From Erythroxylum novogranatense (Eukaryota; Streptophyta; Magnoliopsida; Malpighiales; Erythroxylaceae): a stretch of DNA of 64,000 nucleotides. This document shows positions 27,001 through 39,863 of this stretch, in pieces; position 1 is the stretch's first letter, and each line of letters begins with the position of its first letter. The position numbers and the translations under genes were made by a program. The stretch covers positions 16,420,620-16,484,619 of the forward strand of contig CM057225.1 of the NCBI GenBank assembly GCA_029891385.1, read 5' to 3'. The notes below the pieces were generated by a model. The model ran no database searches and had not been told where the DNA came from. It worked only from the letters and a program-made list of their open reading frames with translations.

Positions 27001-28095
27001 ATAAAGAACGCGGATCCGGGATCCAAAGAATGCAAATGCCTCAATATCGGAAAGGAGAAGCATACCACCACAACATCGGGGAATCTGGGCCTCTGCCGCG
27101 CCATGGCGATACTGCCGACCGTGGTCGGTGCCCTCGCCTCGTTCTCACAAAGGACCCTCAGCTACCACGGCCTCTACCTCGGCCCTCCGTCCGGATCCAC
27201 CCACTTACTCACAGACATCATACTACTCCCGACTCGTCCACTACCAAAGAAGTTGAACTCTCAATGTATCAGGCAATCCTCGACTGATGCTCATTCGAGC
27301 CAGACCTCAAACAAGCCCCAGAAGCCACCAACACTCCCCATCGTGTCTTCTATCACAATGCGGGCACACTGGAGAAATCGCCAGAGCCTCGCCACTACCA
27401 CTACCAACGATCCAAATCTCCCTCCGCCCAAATCCAGATCGTCTCGAACCTCCGGACACCGAAAGTCCCGCTCACAGGCCATTAAAGCTCCCGCCAGAGT
27501 CGCCTCGACTATCATCGGGCCGCTTACCCCGGACCCAATCTCACTGTCTCTCTCTCTCATCACCGCTTCCACTCTAACTAAGAAGAAATTTCAACTCAAT
27601 GAATGTACCCATGTCCACCAAGCCAACTCCGGTACGGATCTCGGTGTTGAGGCCATTCTCGAACCTCCAGCACTTATCACCTCGGTGGGACCATCACAGA
27701 GCATAATCTATCACCATTAAATTTTACCTCATAATCACCACCGACATCCTACCCCGCTTTAGTTCCGTAAACTCCCGATCTTCATATCAAGATAGACCTT
27801 GGGCATATAATTATCCTCAAGGCCCTCGTAAACTCAAATTTATGTCAACAAGCAAGGCCCGGTGGTACCGCCGCACGCCTTCCACCACTTATATGTTTGG
27901 GCCCCGCAATGTTGATATCGCATAATCGAACCTCTCATCGTTCGCATTCATCCGGTCAAGACTCTCTCGTCTCTCCAACCATCCTCACTTCTACGGGTCT
28001 CAGACCGCCATAGAAATTCATATACCGCCCAAGCAAAGAAGTCATACCTCCTTTCCCGCCACGGAACTCGAGGAGGCAACCTCAAGACGAGGCAT
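27001..28095 (-). pseudogene. Chromovirus gag (broken)
   Basis: The likely start is the ATG at 28095 (MPRLEVASSSSVAGKEV), followed by stops. Recognisable retrotransposon Gag words across frames are a Leu-Arg-Gly stretch with a Trp-Trp-like site (about 27905), NYMPKVYLDMKI, and a region near 27600-27760 reading like the end of the Gag capsid domain. Gag forms the particle and packages RNA. I could not read a clean zinc knuckle near 27100. The + strand frame of 244 codons at 26986-27720 is an antisense by-product. Confidence 0.65.
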
Positions 28096-28251
28096 AGAAG
28101 ACTCCTACTTGCTCCCACGGATCCTCGTCACCGACCGCTCAACTCGATCACCTAAGATCAAGACCTAAAACAAAACAAAAATTTCGATTAGTTTCAACAG
28201 CCCATCCGATTCATACCTATCTTGTTACTATTCCCAAAAGATGCCAAACCA

Positions 28252-28269
28252 TGCTCGATATTCACCAAA
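28252..28269 (-). other. Primer-binding site of chromovirus
   Basis: Directly after the 5' LTR the - strand reads TTTGGTGAATATCGAGC, resembling the initiator tRNA-Met binding site (TGGTATCAGAGC) with extra bases. The identification is tentative because of the mismatches. Confidence 0.5.
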
Positions 28270-31200
28270 TGTAGCGCCTTCACCATAGTGGTATCCACCG
28301 TAACGCCCGTAGTCATTCCGATACATATCCCACGACAAGAGACCACTACCGACAACAACCACTACACTCCTCATGGCATCACAATCATAAGACAAGAATA
28401 AGAAATCGCTACTTTTTAAAACCAAACTAGATTCCATTTCATTCATTCAAAACTTAATAATTCACAATCACAAGATTTTTAAGTTACACATGTTTCACAT
28501 ATCGATCGCATAACAACCAGATCTAACTATCGGCCTCCAAAAGAAAGCCCAAATTGACCGACCTTCGAGTCATTGCTTTTCTCGCCAATCCATCAGATAC
28601 TACTACACAATTCCCGAGGAGCTATCTGCCTATGCTAGGCCGAAAAATAAGTTGCAATTTTGGGTGAGTTTCATAACTCAACGAGAAACCATCATCGATG
28701 GTTCTCCCAATTCATGCATCATATAAGCATGAAACAAGATACACGCAGAATTATACAAAACACAACATGAATAATATACAGATTAATTATACCACAAGAC
28801 AAAGAATATACACCAGCTAAAAATATTGTCGATATAGAATCCAAGATGCAATGCACATGTGACTCTTTTTCCAGCTTCATTTCAAAGATTGTGACCGAGC
28901 GCATAACGTTGATCAAGATAGACGCCGTCTCGGGGAGAATTATCTCCGTCGAGCTCGAGGCTCGGTTGATCAAGACAAGCGCGCTCTTGCTCACAATTTT
29001 CCTTTTAACAACAGGATGTATTTGTGCATGAATGCACATGTTTCACAACAAGAAACATGGTATTTCACACCAATATTCAATTCAATTAAACAGTTACCTC
29101 ATGTAAATTCACAACAAGAATACCACATAATTCCGTAGGCAATCAATCACAGATTATAATTCATGTAATCCCCGTAGGCGCCAGTCACAACAATAATTCA
29201 TGTATTCCCGTAGGCAATCAAGTCACAGCTAACACATGATTGAATAACCAACTAGGTTACTCACCTAATAACTTCCACGCTAACGCCGGAAGTCTCGCCA
29301 ATTTCAGGAACGATGGTCCACCGGAGCCTCTATAACAAATTAAATGAATAACTATTACCATTGGTGTAAATGATTAAACAATGCATATGAAATCAAGAAA
29401 TGTATATAATGCATGTTCATGGCAATCCCAGCCCTAATCTAATATTTCCCATAATAAAATTCTATGAAAAATCAGAAATCCATAGGCGCCGACGGCATGC
29501 AATTGACCTCTATAGGTCCCCAATTAAATAAAACAAAGTGTTTACAAGTTCCGTCGATAGGGCTACGCCAAATTCTGCCTAAAATTCCCGATTTCTCAGA
29601 AAATGAAATTAAATATTCAACAAACCGATGCCTCTCGAATCAGGTCAATCGGACGTCGGACGGAAAGAAATTGACAAAAGAACAATTGTACCTTTTAATA
29701 ACAAATAATAATCAAAATAAAATAATTATATATACATATATATCGAACGCCGCCTCATGGGCGAGACGCCGCCGCGAGGCGAATCGCTCACTGTCGCGAG
29801 GGCGAGGCGTCGCCTCGCGACCAGCCTCTAAATCTCGCCATGAGGCTAAACGTCGCATGAGCGAGGCGGCGAAGTTTCCACCGCTACCTCGCCTTTTTTT
29901 TTTTTTTTCCAGATTTCAATCTTAATTTCCATCCACTCTAACTTTTAGCACACAATTCAGAAAAATACCCACTATACCTCATTGGAAAGCTTATGCAAAG
30001 CTCTACAACTCTCAAGAAGACCAAAAAAATCAAATCCAACCCTAAGGGTATCAAATAACCCATCAAACCTTCTGCCTACTAAATTTTCATCAACACAGGG
30101 CAATCCATTTACAATGTCATAACTCACTGATTCTTCAGTAATAAATTACCACAAATATATGGTCAACAAGTTCACAATGTCCTCAACAACTTTCATGAAC
30201 AACCCAAAATCAAATTCTATTGCAAACCAAGTCAATTAATTCATCTAATGTTACTGTCCCTGAAATCCTTCACTTTGGGCAGTAATCTTACAACAAGCAT
30301 AACTTCCAGTATACAAGTCAATAAAATCAGAACTTTATATCCCTGTAAAGATAACATCTCAAACTTCAATTTTCATGAAGCACTCAACATCCAATTCGAT
30401 CTCTAACAATTTGAAAACTGTTATGGAAGTTTCTGTTGTCATCAGCCATTCATAACCTAATGTAGGATCAGTTTTTGAAAAATCATATCTCCCAATTCTG
30501 ACTTCTAAAAATTACATACCAAATATCAATTTCAAGATAATCTCTTCCTATACAACTTTTCAGAAGCTCACTCACGCCAATTCAGTCCACATAAAATGTT
30601 AAAATTGCCTCAAATCAGTAAACTCACAAAATCACACTTAAACTAGGTTTCATCCAAAATGCTCAAAACCAGCCATTAGTAATCAATTCATATCTCCCAA
30701 CACACAATTCCAAAAATAGCAAGATCAGTAGCAATGGAAAGATAATCAAATATAATACAACTTCCATGAAGACCATTCTCCCTAATTCCATCTCAATTAA
30801 TTCATACAAATCAACAAAACTCAGATGTCATGGTTGCGGTTACTGTTCACAGGCAATGGAACAGTAACTTTCCATGCAAAATTTCACCCTTCTATCATTG
30901 AAATTCAACAACACCTATTTCACACTAAATTAAAGCCAACATCCCAAAGTTTCAGTGGCCACTAACCTTACCTCATTTGCATTTCTACACAATAAGTTAT
31001 GAATAAAACAGTAACATCTATTACAAATCTCATTTTCCAGATTCAATGTTAACCTTAGTTCAAACACTTCCAATATCTTTTTCACATCACTAAACATCAA
31101 AATAAATACAAATTAAATATTAATACCATCATGCATATATTAGGATAACACTGAAAAATTGGCAGCACTAAATTCGCAATTCAAATACTCAATTAATTAT

Positions 31201-32205
31201 CCCTATTCAATCCAAAATCAAACTATAACATTAACTTCAATGCATCTTCACCTAGCCTCATCCCTTTTTCATCAAATCATAATAACCATCACTTTAATGC
31301 CTACCTAAACCTAATACATGCTTTAAACCCATTTATTAACTACCCCACACTATCATGGCATTTAATCCATGTGAAAGACATCATTAAACTCAAATACTTA
31401 AATGAAACTTACCTAACACAATTCTCCTTCAAAGCTTCTACTTCCAACTTTTACCTTCTAACCTTTATACCAAGCTACCACCTTTTCCTTCTCAAGTATA
31501 TACCATACTCATCATCTAGCTTTGATGAGACCAAAGAAATGAGCTTAAAGCTATGGAGAAAATGGAGAAAAGGAAAGCAAAATCGATGGTTGCAAATGAA
31601 GGGTTGGTGTTTTGTGTTTCGGATGGCTCCTTAAATAGCCTAACAATTCCTCTTCTTCTTTAAAACAATACATATCCGAGAATTGAGAGGAAAGGCATTT
31701 AATGATGCCTTTTCAATGGCAACTTATAATTGGTTCTTACTTAAAGAAAAGTCAAAATATATATATATTTATTTAATCCAAATTCAAAGTTTTACTCCAT
31801 TTAACTCTAATGACCCTACTTTCAGTCCCAAAATAATATACCCAATATTATCGTGCCACTGGGTAGCGATCTTTGCTACCGAGAATTGACCGATTCATTA
31901 ATTGGCGATTTTATCGGCCCAGAATTGTTTCTAAAAATCCGAAAAATTCCTAAAATCCCTAAAATGTAAAACGATTTATGGCACGATCCAAATAATTTTC
32001 CAAACTCAATTACCCCATTAATTTCACACAAGAGTTCAATTTCAATCCTGTTTTAAAATGACATGAATGCATGTATACTATGTGCATGTGCAACCCGTCA
32101 AGAATTATAGAGACTATATGTCAGATGCGATGCCGAGATATAATTAAATATCCCGAACCCATCCTAATTACCAAAATACCCTTCCTATAGGAGAGGGATG
32201 TTACA
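28270..32205 (-). repeat. 5' LTR of inner chromovirus
   Basis: The - strand reads TGTAACATCCC at 32205 and ends GGCGCTACA at 28270. It is nearly identical to 19808-23748, apart from short differences that cluster in CG-rich words, such as the palindrome cassette at 29747-29895 and the block at 28900-29000. The twin hairpins are at 28673-28704. Confidence 0.92.
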
Positions 32206-32210
32206 TAGAC

Positions 32211-33542
32211 TATGGAAATTGGTAAATTGGTTTATTATAATTGAAAGTGTTATGGATTAGTAAGAGAATGATCAAATTGAGGAATTCGAATTGATTGGGA
32301 ATGTCATAACATGTATAGTAATTATCGATTTGTTAAATATGTATTCTTGAATTGATATTGGCCAAAATGGTAATGTGAATTATTTGATTGACATAGAGGT
32401 TTCGATGGATCGACACTCCACGGACGATATCGGGACTTCCGTGTCAGTAGTTCGGAAGTGCGTGTAAGTAACCTAGTTGGTTTCTCAACCTATATGTGTT
32501 ACATTTGTGTACATATGCCATGTGGAGATACGGATGGATATGTGTGATGTTTTGATTGATTTCAACCATGGGTGTTCAAATATTGGATTGAGATATGGAA
32601 GTGCAAATGTGAATAAATGTGCATAAATGCAATAGTGAATCGAATTGTAAAAGTGTTAGTGAAAGAAATGAGATATGACTGTGAAATGTGAATGACATAT
32701 GCACTCATGCATAATTAAATGATCGATAATGATAGTTGTTGACCGAGACGCCATCAGATATTTGAGGACGCCTTGTAAAACCCAAGAACACACGCCGCAA
32801 TAAAACTCGCAAACACCTACGGGTAGGGTGTGGGTCCTATTATGTGAAAGGGATCGGCATACCCAGTGGGCTCTCCTATCCCTAATGCGAGTGGGCGTAG
32901 TGCATACCTGAGGGCCTCCTACTTGCCAAAATGTGATTACCGATTTCGATTAGGCGGTCACAACAATGAAATGAAATGAAAGTGTTGCATGCATACCGCA
33001 TATGTAAATTATTTAAAGTGAACCGTGAAAGTGAAACTGAATGCATGTGAATATATGAAAGTGTGAATATGTGATTCATGTGTATATGAATTGTGAATGC
33101 ATGAGTTGGGTGAACCATCGATGATGGTTTTCACCGAGTTCGCAAACTCACCCAACATTGCATCTATTTTTCAGAAGTGAAGAGTACCCGTTAGACACAC
33201 GGAGTATGTCTACCGCTAGCAAGGCGTAGTATCGGTTCGGGATCGTGTCGCCACATCTGCATTAGAGTAGTGAATTGTTTCAAGTGGGCCCTTTGATTTA
33301 TGTGTACTTGTATGGTATAACCGAAATTGGTTTATAAGTGAAATTGTTTTGTAATTGCAAATGTTTTGTTATAATCGACCAAATCATTATTGTTTTGCAC
33401 ACTCAACTGTTTTGAAAGAGAAGATAAATGTTATAACGAAGTTTTAAAAGGTAGTGATTGTTCTAGACGCCACCCTCGCGGGTCACTGCCCTGGATATCA
33501 CCGTTGATGTCGGGTTCGAGTCTCGCCGGAGTGGGTGCTACA
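32211..33542 (+). repeat. 5' LTR of outer element, right part
   Basis: Continues the split LTR and matches about 38516-39863. It contains the block ACACGCCGCAA...CTCGCAAACACCTACGGG (32790-32826), the twin hairpins (33112-33150) and the terminal GTGGGTGCTACA. Confidence 0.9.
33112..33150 (+). promoter_or_regulatory. Conserved twin hairpins in outer LTR
   Basis: GAACCATCGATGATGGTT forms the same 8-bp stem and GAT loop as in the solo LTR, here with a wobble or mismatch at its base. It is followed by GAGTT-CGCA-AACTC. The second stem is kept while its loop differs (CGCA against CATA). It recurs at 39431-39470. Confidence 0.6.
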
Positions 33543-33558
33543 TTTAGGTATCGAGCCC
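33543..33558 (+). other. Primer-binding site of outer element
   Basis: TTTAGGTATCGAGCCC follows the LTR directly and resembles the initiator tRNA-Met complement TGGTATCAGAGCC. Confidence 0.6.
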
Positions 33559-36500
33559 GTAAGTACAATCTTACATGGGCGCTACGAGAAAATGTGTCTA
33601 AGTGCATGCATTTAAAGTCATGTCTCTACAGACAAGGATTTAATCGATCCCGCCTAGCATATGAGTTTCATACATGAGCCTGTACTAGTGGTTTACGTGA
33701 TTAGAAATAATGAAGAAAAGATGATGTATAGAATGTGATAAATGGAAGTTGTGGATACCAAGGAATAAGAATAGATATATGGTACGATATGATAATTGGA
33801 GATTCAGTGTAATGGTACTGAAGAATACGACATTAGAGTTATATTGGAATGTATTAGTGAATGTGAAATTGATGTAACTATGTATATATGTAGTTTCGGA
33901 TTGATAGGGGAAGTATAGAGATATGTGAAAGATGGAAAGATTGAAAGTGTATAAGTAAAGTGAATGGAAATAAAATGTTTTATGATTAGAGTTGCGCAGC
34001 GAAAGCGCGATGGGAGTTATGATTGGAAATCTATGACTTAGAGTCAAAATATGTTAAGTGAGAAAGTAAGAAAGAATGTACATTTGTGATATAGATTTGA
34101 GTGTGATTGCGTAAAACGAAATAATGAAAAGATCGAAAGGTGAGAAAATGATATTGGTAGATGAAAAAGTTGAAAAGTTGTTAAGGTTCCATGGATTTGC
34201 CTTTACGGATGCACACCGATAATGGAAATGATATCGAAATCAATTGGTGAGTCAAGGATAACCGCCAATCATAATTGTGTAGTTAAAATTTATTTGAGTT
34301 AGAATAAGAAATGAAAGTGCTTATAGTGATTAATGGGAAAATGAATTACGACTATAATCGGGATATTATGGTAAAAATCCTCATGATCGAGGATTGGTGC
34401 AAAAAGGAGCAATGTGGTCAAAAGCAAATGAGTTTTGAGGTATCCTAAATGTAAGTGATATGAGTTGTTTTACTTCTATTTCTCGATGAAATGACGTGAA
34501 AAGGATATCCTATATGAATTGTGGCATAATTGATCCTCATGAGATATTAAGAGCTATAATTAACCTTGATGTCTAAAGGCATTGATAATGATTGATAAGG
34601 AATGTGATGACTGTTGATGATTAGGAATTGAAAGAAGAATTTCCCTGAATTGGATTGAGTCGATTAGATGATTCAAATTGAAAAGTTTAGCAATGAAAGG
34701 ACGAATTGGAGATAAATGTGAAATGAATGAAAAGTCGTTATTGGGAGTGTAAAAGATAGAATAAGTTATCGAGAAGTATGTGTTATGTTAATGTATAGAC
34801 TACATTTGTGTAATAGGATTCTTGAATTAGTTGTGATTATGAGGAGCATAACGGTTCGGTATATTTTGTCGTGAAGCATAAAGAGAATTTGATGAATGTA
34901 TTATTAACCCGCTTTATAATGATAGCGAATAAATTGAAATAGGTGGAGAAGTTAGTGTAAGAGAATCTGTGTCTGAATATGCTAAAATGAGATTGAGAAA
35001 ATGGTTAGAACATCATTCCTCGTTGAAAACGAATAATAATTAAAGAGTTTTGCAATTGATCATAGGTGTAAGGAGTTCGTTATTTTACTGAAGAGTGAAA
35101 TGTTTATATTGAGTTGAAAGTGGATAGTGATTGTGATCATTGATGATCGATGGAATACATTTGAAAAAAAAAATAAAAAAAATGAAGAAGATAAATTGGT
35201 ACAGTTGAGGAAATTATATAGCATACAAGTTCCATAAGAGTAACTTTGACCTTGATTGAGCCATTAGTGGATGAATTATTATTTGAATATCGTATTGGGA
35301 GAGATAATGACGATAGGGGAATTGATAAAATGCGAAATTTCAAAGGGTATTTATATAAGGAATTTGGAGTTGTGTTAGAACCGATTGTATGATAAATATG
35401 TTCAGAAATTGTTAAAGGTTTTCTGATTTTAGTTCCTGATGAAAATGTTCGAGGAAAAATGTGTGAAGTGTATGACACTGATTGTAAAAAGAGAGACATT
35501 TGGAGATTTTACATTATGTGCAGTATGTAATAAATTGTAAAGATTTAAAATGTGATCGATTGAAATAATGTGCAGAGATTTTATATGTGGAGATCAAGAT
35601 AATCTTATGGGCGCATTGGTATTTGATGATTTGAAATTTAGTGTATCGAACGTGTTGTAACCGTTTCGAGGTTCTATTCGTACAGAAATTTGTTTTGGAT
35701 GTATATGCGTTTGTAAAGCAATAATGATTAAGATATATGAGTGAATTGGGAAAAAGGATTATGTGTTTGAATGTTTTAAAAATTTCGTTAAGGAAGCAAA
35801 TAATTAGGCGATAAGGTTATGAGACCTAATGTAAGACTGAGTGTAAACTGTCAAGTTGGTAAAATACAGAAAGAACGTATTAGTGAGTGGGATTCCAAAA
35901 CAAGTATGCAAGTGTGTATTGAAAGCATGGCAAAATTCGAATTGAGAATGTTAAATTTGTGGACCTTATCGAGGAATTGTGAATAGCAGAAAGGTGACTG
36001 GACTAAGAAGGATGAGTAAAACTCATTAAAGGAACTCATTAGTGAAAATTCAAGGAATACCGGGTTATAAGTTCTAGTAAGAGTGTAATAGAAGGGTAAT
36101 AGAAAATAGAATGTAATATTGAGAAATTATGAGTATGTTTGACTTACATAATTGACTGTTGTTATCAATGTGAAACTAGTATGTTGTTGGAGTTCATAAG
36201 GTTATGTGATTAATGTATAGATTAGATTGATTGTGAAAATAGTAATTGTGGGGGCATTATCTGAAAAGTGTATTAAAGGTCATATATCCATTGTTTGTCC
36301 TGATAGGAAAGTGAACAGGACCTAATATGGTCGAAGGCCCTGAATGATTTGAGTTAAGATTGATAGGTGATTTGAATCAGTAATAGTGGTTAAGAAATCC
36401 AAAATTTATGAGAATGAGTCAAATTAATGATTATTGAGGTTATTACAATGTAAGCTGATAATGGATTAAGAAAATGTTTCGAAGTATATCGCCTCGGCCA

Positions 36501-37060
36501 AGATACACTTAGATGAGATAGAGGCGAAATTGAGGAAACGAAATTCGTTATTAGTGGCCTCAATATGACCGTGTTGTGAATCGATTTATGGATTGACAAG
36601 TCAGTGGTAACCTAAAAGATAAATGGATTTGTAAAGTGTTATATGGACAGAAATAGGAAATATTGATATGATCGGATGTGTGTAGCATTGGTATTGGATA
36701 TAGAGAATTACGAGTAATCAAAAAGAAATTGTTAAACAGTATAGAGTTTGAGAAAGGAAAAAGAGGTAAGTAAGCAGTTGAAGTGCGATTAAAATAGCAA
36801 GTCCGTCTAAAATCCTAAAAGATGATTCGGATCCCAAAATGTTACAAAGACTGAATTGGAAAATATTGTTAGGATCCGATATATGTGTTATCGATTTTGG
36901 AAGTGATAAATTGTGTGTAAAAGGGCAATATAGGGTTAAGAAAGATTTGATAGAAATTATTCGTATAGCGAAATAAGTGGAAATCAGAGAATCAATGATC
37001 GAAAAGACTCCCCTAACTTGGTGATAAATCGTATATGAAATTTCGAGGACGAAATTTTTA
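33559..37060 (+). other. Internal region of outer element, no coding potential seen
   Basis: About 3.5 kb, AT-rich and purine-biased on the + strand, with stops in all frames. The few frames of 60-120 codons on the - strand consist of Ser, His, Ile, Leu and Phe and reflect base composition only. I looked for reverse transcriptase, integrase and zinc-knuckle words and found none. Non-coding internal regions of about this size are known in LARD elements. Confidence 0.7.
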
Positions 37061-37075
37061 TTAGGAGGGGAGAAT
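37061..37075 (+). other. Polypurine tract of outer element
   Basis: TTAGGAGGGGAGAATT lies directly before the 3' LTR and is preceded by TCGAGGACGAAATTTTTA. It is nearly the same as in the inner chromovirus, supporting shared replication machinery. Confidence 0.8.
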
Positions 37076-39863
37076 TGTAACATCCCGTTATCGGAGTGAC
37101 GGGTAGATTGGTAATTTGGATCGGGTTAGGATTTGGTACAGGCAAAGTGTTGCATTGCACATGCATTACAGTTTTGATAGTCATTGATAAATGATTATTG
37201 ACTGCATAAGTATATATATATGTACATACATGTATGACAATTCCCGACTTGATTGTGAAATTGGAAATTGGTTATAATTGGTCCGATGAGAATTGGCTTA
37301 ATTGTGCAATTGAGAATTTATCAAAATTGTACATATGAGAATTGGTTTGTGAAAATTGGATATTTAGTAAGTGTATAATTGGGTTTTGAATATGAAATTG
37401 GAATGAAATGGATTATAGAGAAAGGGAAATTGGAAATTGAGTCTAGGAATGAGCATTTCCTAATTTTGTGAATTTATGGAAATTTTTCTGGAATTTTTAG
37501 AGAATCGAGACCGGACCGGAAAAATGGTATAGTGACTGATTAATTGAATTCCGGGTCCGAGATTTATTGACAATTGATATGAGACAAATTGAGTTGTGAT
37601 TTTAAGAGTTATTATTAATTGTTATTGCGAATCGGGAGAAATTAGAATCAGAAATTGGATTGAGGTGGTTTAGAATTGGGACATGTAGCAAACAAGCCCT
37701 AAGTCATTATATATATATATATGTCTAAAGTATCGACGAAATCGTGTTTGCTTTCAAAATGATTGAGTTTCACCGTGGGTGGAGAGTAGCTTGGATTTGG
37801 AGATTCTTGGAGGATTTTAAAGGGTTGAAAGCTGTAATCAAGTGCTTCTTCTTCTTTATGATTCAATCGCTTAATTTGATCATCGAGTGAGTAACGAAAT
37901 CGTTATGAGGATTTGAAAGTTTGGAAGTTAGGTTTTGAGAAAAACGTTGATTTTGATTTGGGTTTTAATGAATATTGGTTATTTGATGGATTTAGGTTAG
38001 AAATGAGTTGAGTGTAGTATATGTAGTTGATCGGGAGTGATCTGGAGTGTTTTGATTGATTTAAACCGAAAATCTGAGAAATTTCGGGTTTCGTCATGAT
38101 TTTGCGATCGCACGCCGCATGACGCACGATGAACACGCATGGCGAAGCCAACCAGTGTGCACGTCGCGATTTAATTAAAATATTTTAATTTACGCGCCAT
38201 GGCGAGGAGGATAAGGCATACGCCACATTTAACGAGCAGCGCGCGACGTCATGACGGGATGCCCGTTCGTCATGGCGAGGAATGCAGATTTTCCGAAAAT
38301 GGAATTGAGGTTTTAAACATTTGGGATTTAAATTGGATTGGTTATGGATCAAAGTGGTATTTGAGAAAATAGGAATTTCAATCTGAAGAAATGAAATGAA
38401 GTGATTATAAGATGATTGTTACAAGTAATGAGTTTAAGATCGATTTGAATCGAGATGATTATCTGGATCGAATGACGATGATTAGTGAATATGATTTTAA
38501 TTGAAATGTGATTATAGACTATGAAAATTGGTAAATTGGTTTATTATAATTGAAAGTGTTATGGATTAGTAAGAGAATGATCAAATTGAGGAATTGGGAA
38601 TTGGATCGGGAATGTCATAACATGTATAGTAATTATCGATTTGTTAAATATGTATTCTTGAATTGATATTGGCCAAAATGGTAATGTGAATTATTTGATT
38701 GACATAGAGGTTCGATGGATCGACACTCCACGGACGATATTGGGACTTCCGTGTCTGTAGTTTCGGAAGTGCGGTGAAGTAACCTAGTTGGTTTCTCAAC
38801 CTATATGTGTTACATTTGTGTACATATGCCATGTGGAGATACGGATGGATATGTGATCGTTTTGATTGATTTCAACCATGGGTGTTCAAATATTGGATTG
38901 AGATATGGAAGTGCAAAATGTGAATAAATGTGCATAAATGCAATAGTGAATCGAATTGTAAAAGTGTTAGTGAAAGAAATGAGATACGACCGTGAAATGT
39001 GAATGACATATGCACTCATGCATAATTAAATGATCGATAATGATAGTTGTTGACCCGAGACGTCATCAGATATTTGAGGACGCCATGTAAAACCCAAGAA
39101 CACACGCCGCAAGAAACTCGCAAACACCTACTGGGTGGGTGTGGGGTCCTATTATGTGAAAGGGATCACAGCATACCCCGGCTCTCCTATCCCCATCGCG
39201 AGTGGGCAATAGTGCATACCCGAGGGCCCTCCTACTTGCCAAAAATGTGATTCTTGATTTCATTGATTGGCCGGTCACAACAATGAAATGAAACTGAAGT
39301 GTCGCATGCACATCGCATATGTAAATTATTTAAAGTGAACGTGTGAAAGTGAAACCGAATGCATGTGAATATATGAAAGTGTGAATATGTGATTCAGTGT
39401 GTATATGAATTGTGAATGCATGAGTTGGGTGAACCATCGATGATGGTTTTCACCGAGTTCGCAAACTCACCCAACATTGCATCTATTTTTCAGAAGTGAA
39501 GAGTACCGTTAGACACACGTGAGTATGTCTCACCGCTAGCAGGCGAGTATCGGTTCGGGATCGATGTCGTCACATCTGCATTAGAGTAGTGAATTGTTTC
39601 ATGGGCCCTTTTGATTTATGTGTACTTGTATGGTATAACTTAAATTGGTTTATAAGTGAAATTGTTTTGTAATTGCAAATGTTTTGTTATAATTGGACCA
39701 AATCATTATTGTTTCAGACACTCAACTGCTTTTGAAAGAGAAGATAAATGTTATAACGAGTTTTAAAAAGGTAGTGATTGTTCTAGTACGCCACCCTCAT
39801 GGTCACGGGCCGGATATCCTTTATTGATGTCGGGTTCGGTCTCGCTTGGAGTGGGGTGCTACA
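37076..39863 (+). repeat. 3' LTR of outer element
   Basis: An uninterrupted 2.79-kb copy from TGTAACATCCCG to GGGGTGCTACA. It provides the empty-site sequence for the chromovirus insertion. It differs from the 5' LTR by small indels, many next to CG dinucleotides, and the GC-rich module (38100-38280) is shorter than at 19330-19570. Confidence 0.92.

Larger units (their letters stand above)
19808..32205 (-). mobile_element. Tekay/Del-like Ty3/gypsy chromovirus, nested
   Basis: A complete - strand element of 12.4 kb: LTRs at 28270-32205 (5') and 19808-23748 (3'), internal region 23749-28269. The target duplication is tagac (32206-32210); the left copy reads tagat at 19803-19807. The intact sequence across this point is seen in the outer 3' LTR near 38516. 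Domain order on the - strand is gag, protease, reverse transcriptase, RNase H, integrase, chromodomain, as in chromoviruses. Long LTRs and the RNase H signature RHYLYGE point to the Tekay/Del clade. The LTRs are almost identical, which implies a recent insertion, yet every gene is frame-broken. Confidence 0.92.
18323..39863 (+). mobile_element. LTR retrotransposon without visible genes (LARD-like)
   Basis: A + strand element with TG...CA LTRs and an exact 5-bp target duplication, gttag (18318-18322 and 39864-39868). The 5' LTR is 18323-19807 plus 32211-33542 (split), the internal region 33543-37075, and the 3' LTR 37076-39863. After removing the inner insertion the LTRs are about 2.8 kb, the internal region is 3.5 kb and the element about 9.1 kb. 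I find no gag, protease, reverse transcriptase or integrase in any frame. The polypurine tract and last 40 bp of the internal region closely match those of the inner chromovirus. It therefore looks like a large retrotransposon derivative mobilised by a Tekay-like partner. Confidence 0.85.

Noticed and set aside
26986..27720. 244-codon + strand open frame with overlapping shorter ones
   Set aside because: Antisense of the chromovirus gag region; Pro/Ser/Thr-rich with no known domain.
33500..33542. GGGTTCGAGTCTCGC near the LTR end, resembling a tRNA T-arm (B box)
   Set aside because: No tRNA fold or A box could be built around it and the second LTR copy (39830-39863) breaks the motif; probably chance or part of the LTR end.
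33685..37184. Many - strand frames of 60-120 codons in the outer element
   Set aside because: All are Ser/His/Ile/Leu/Phe-rich, lack shared motifs and result from purine bias on the + strand.
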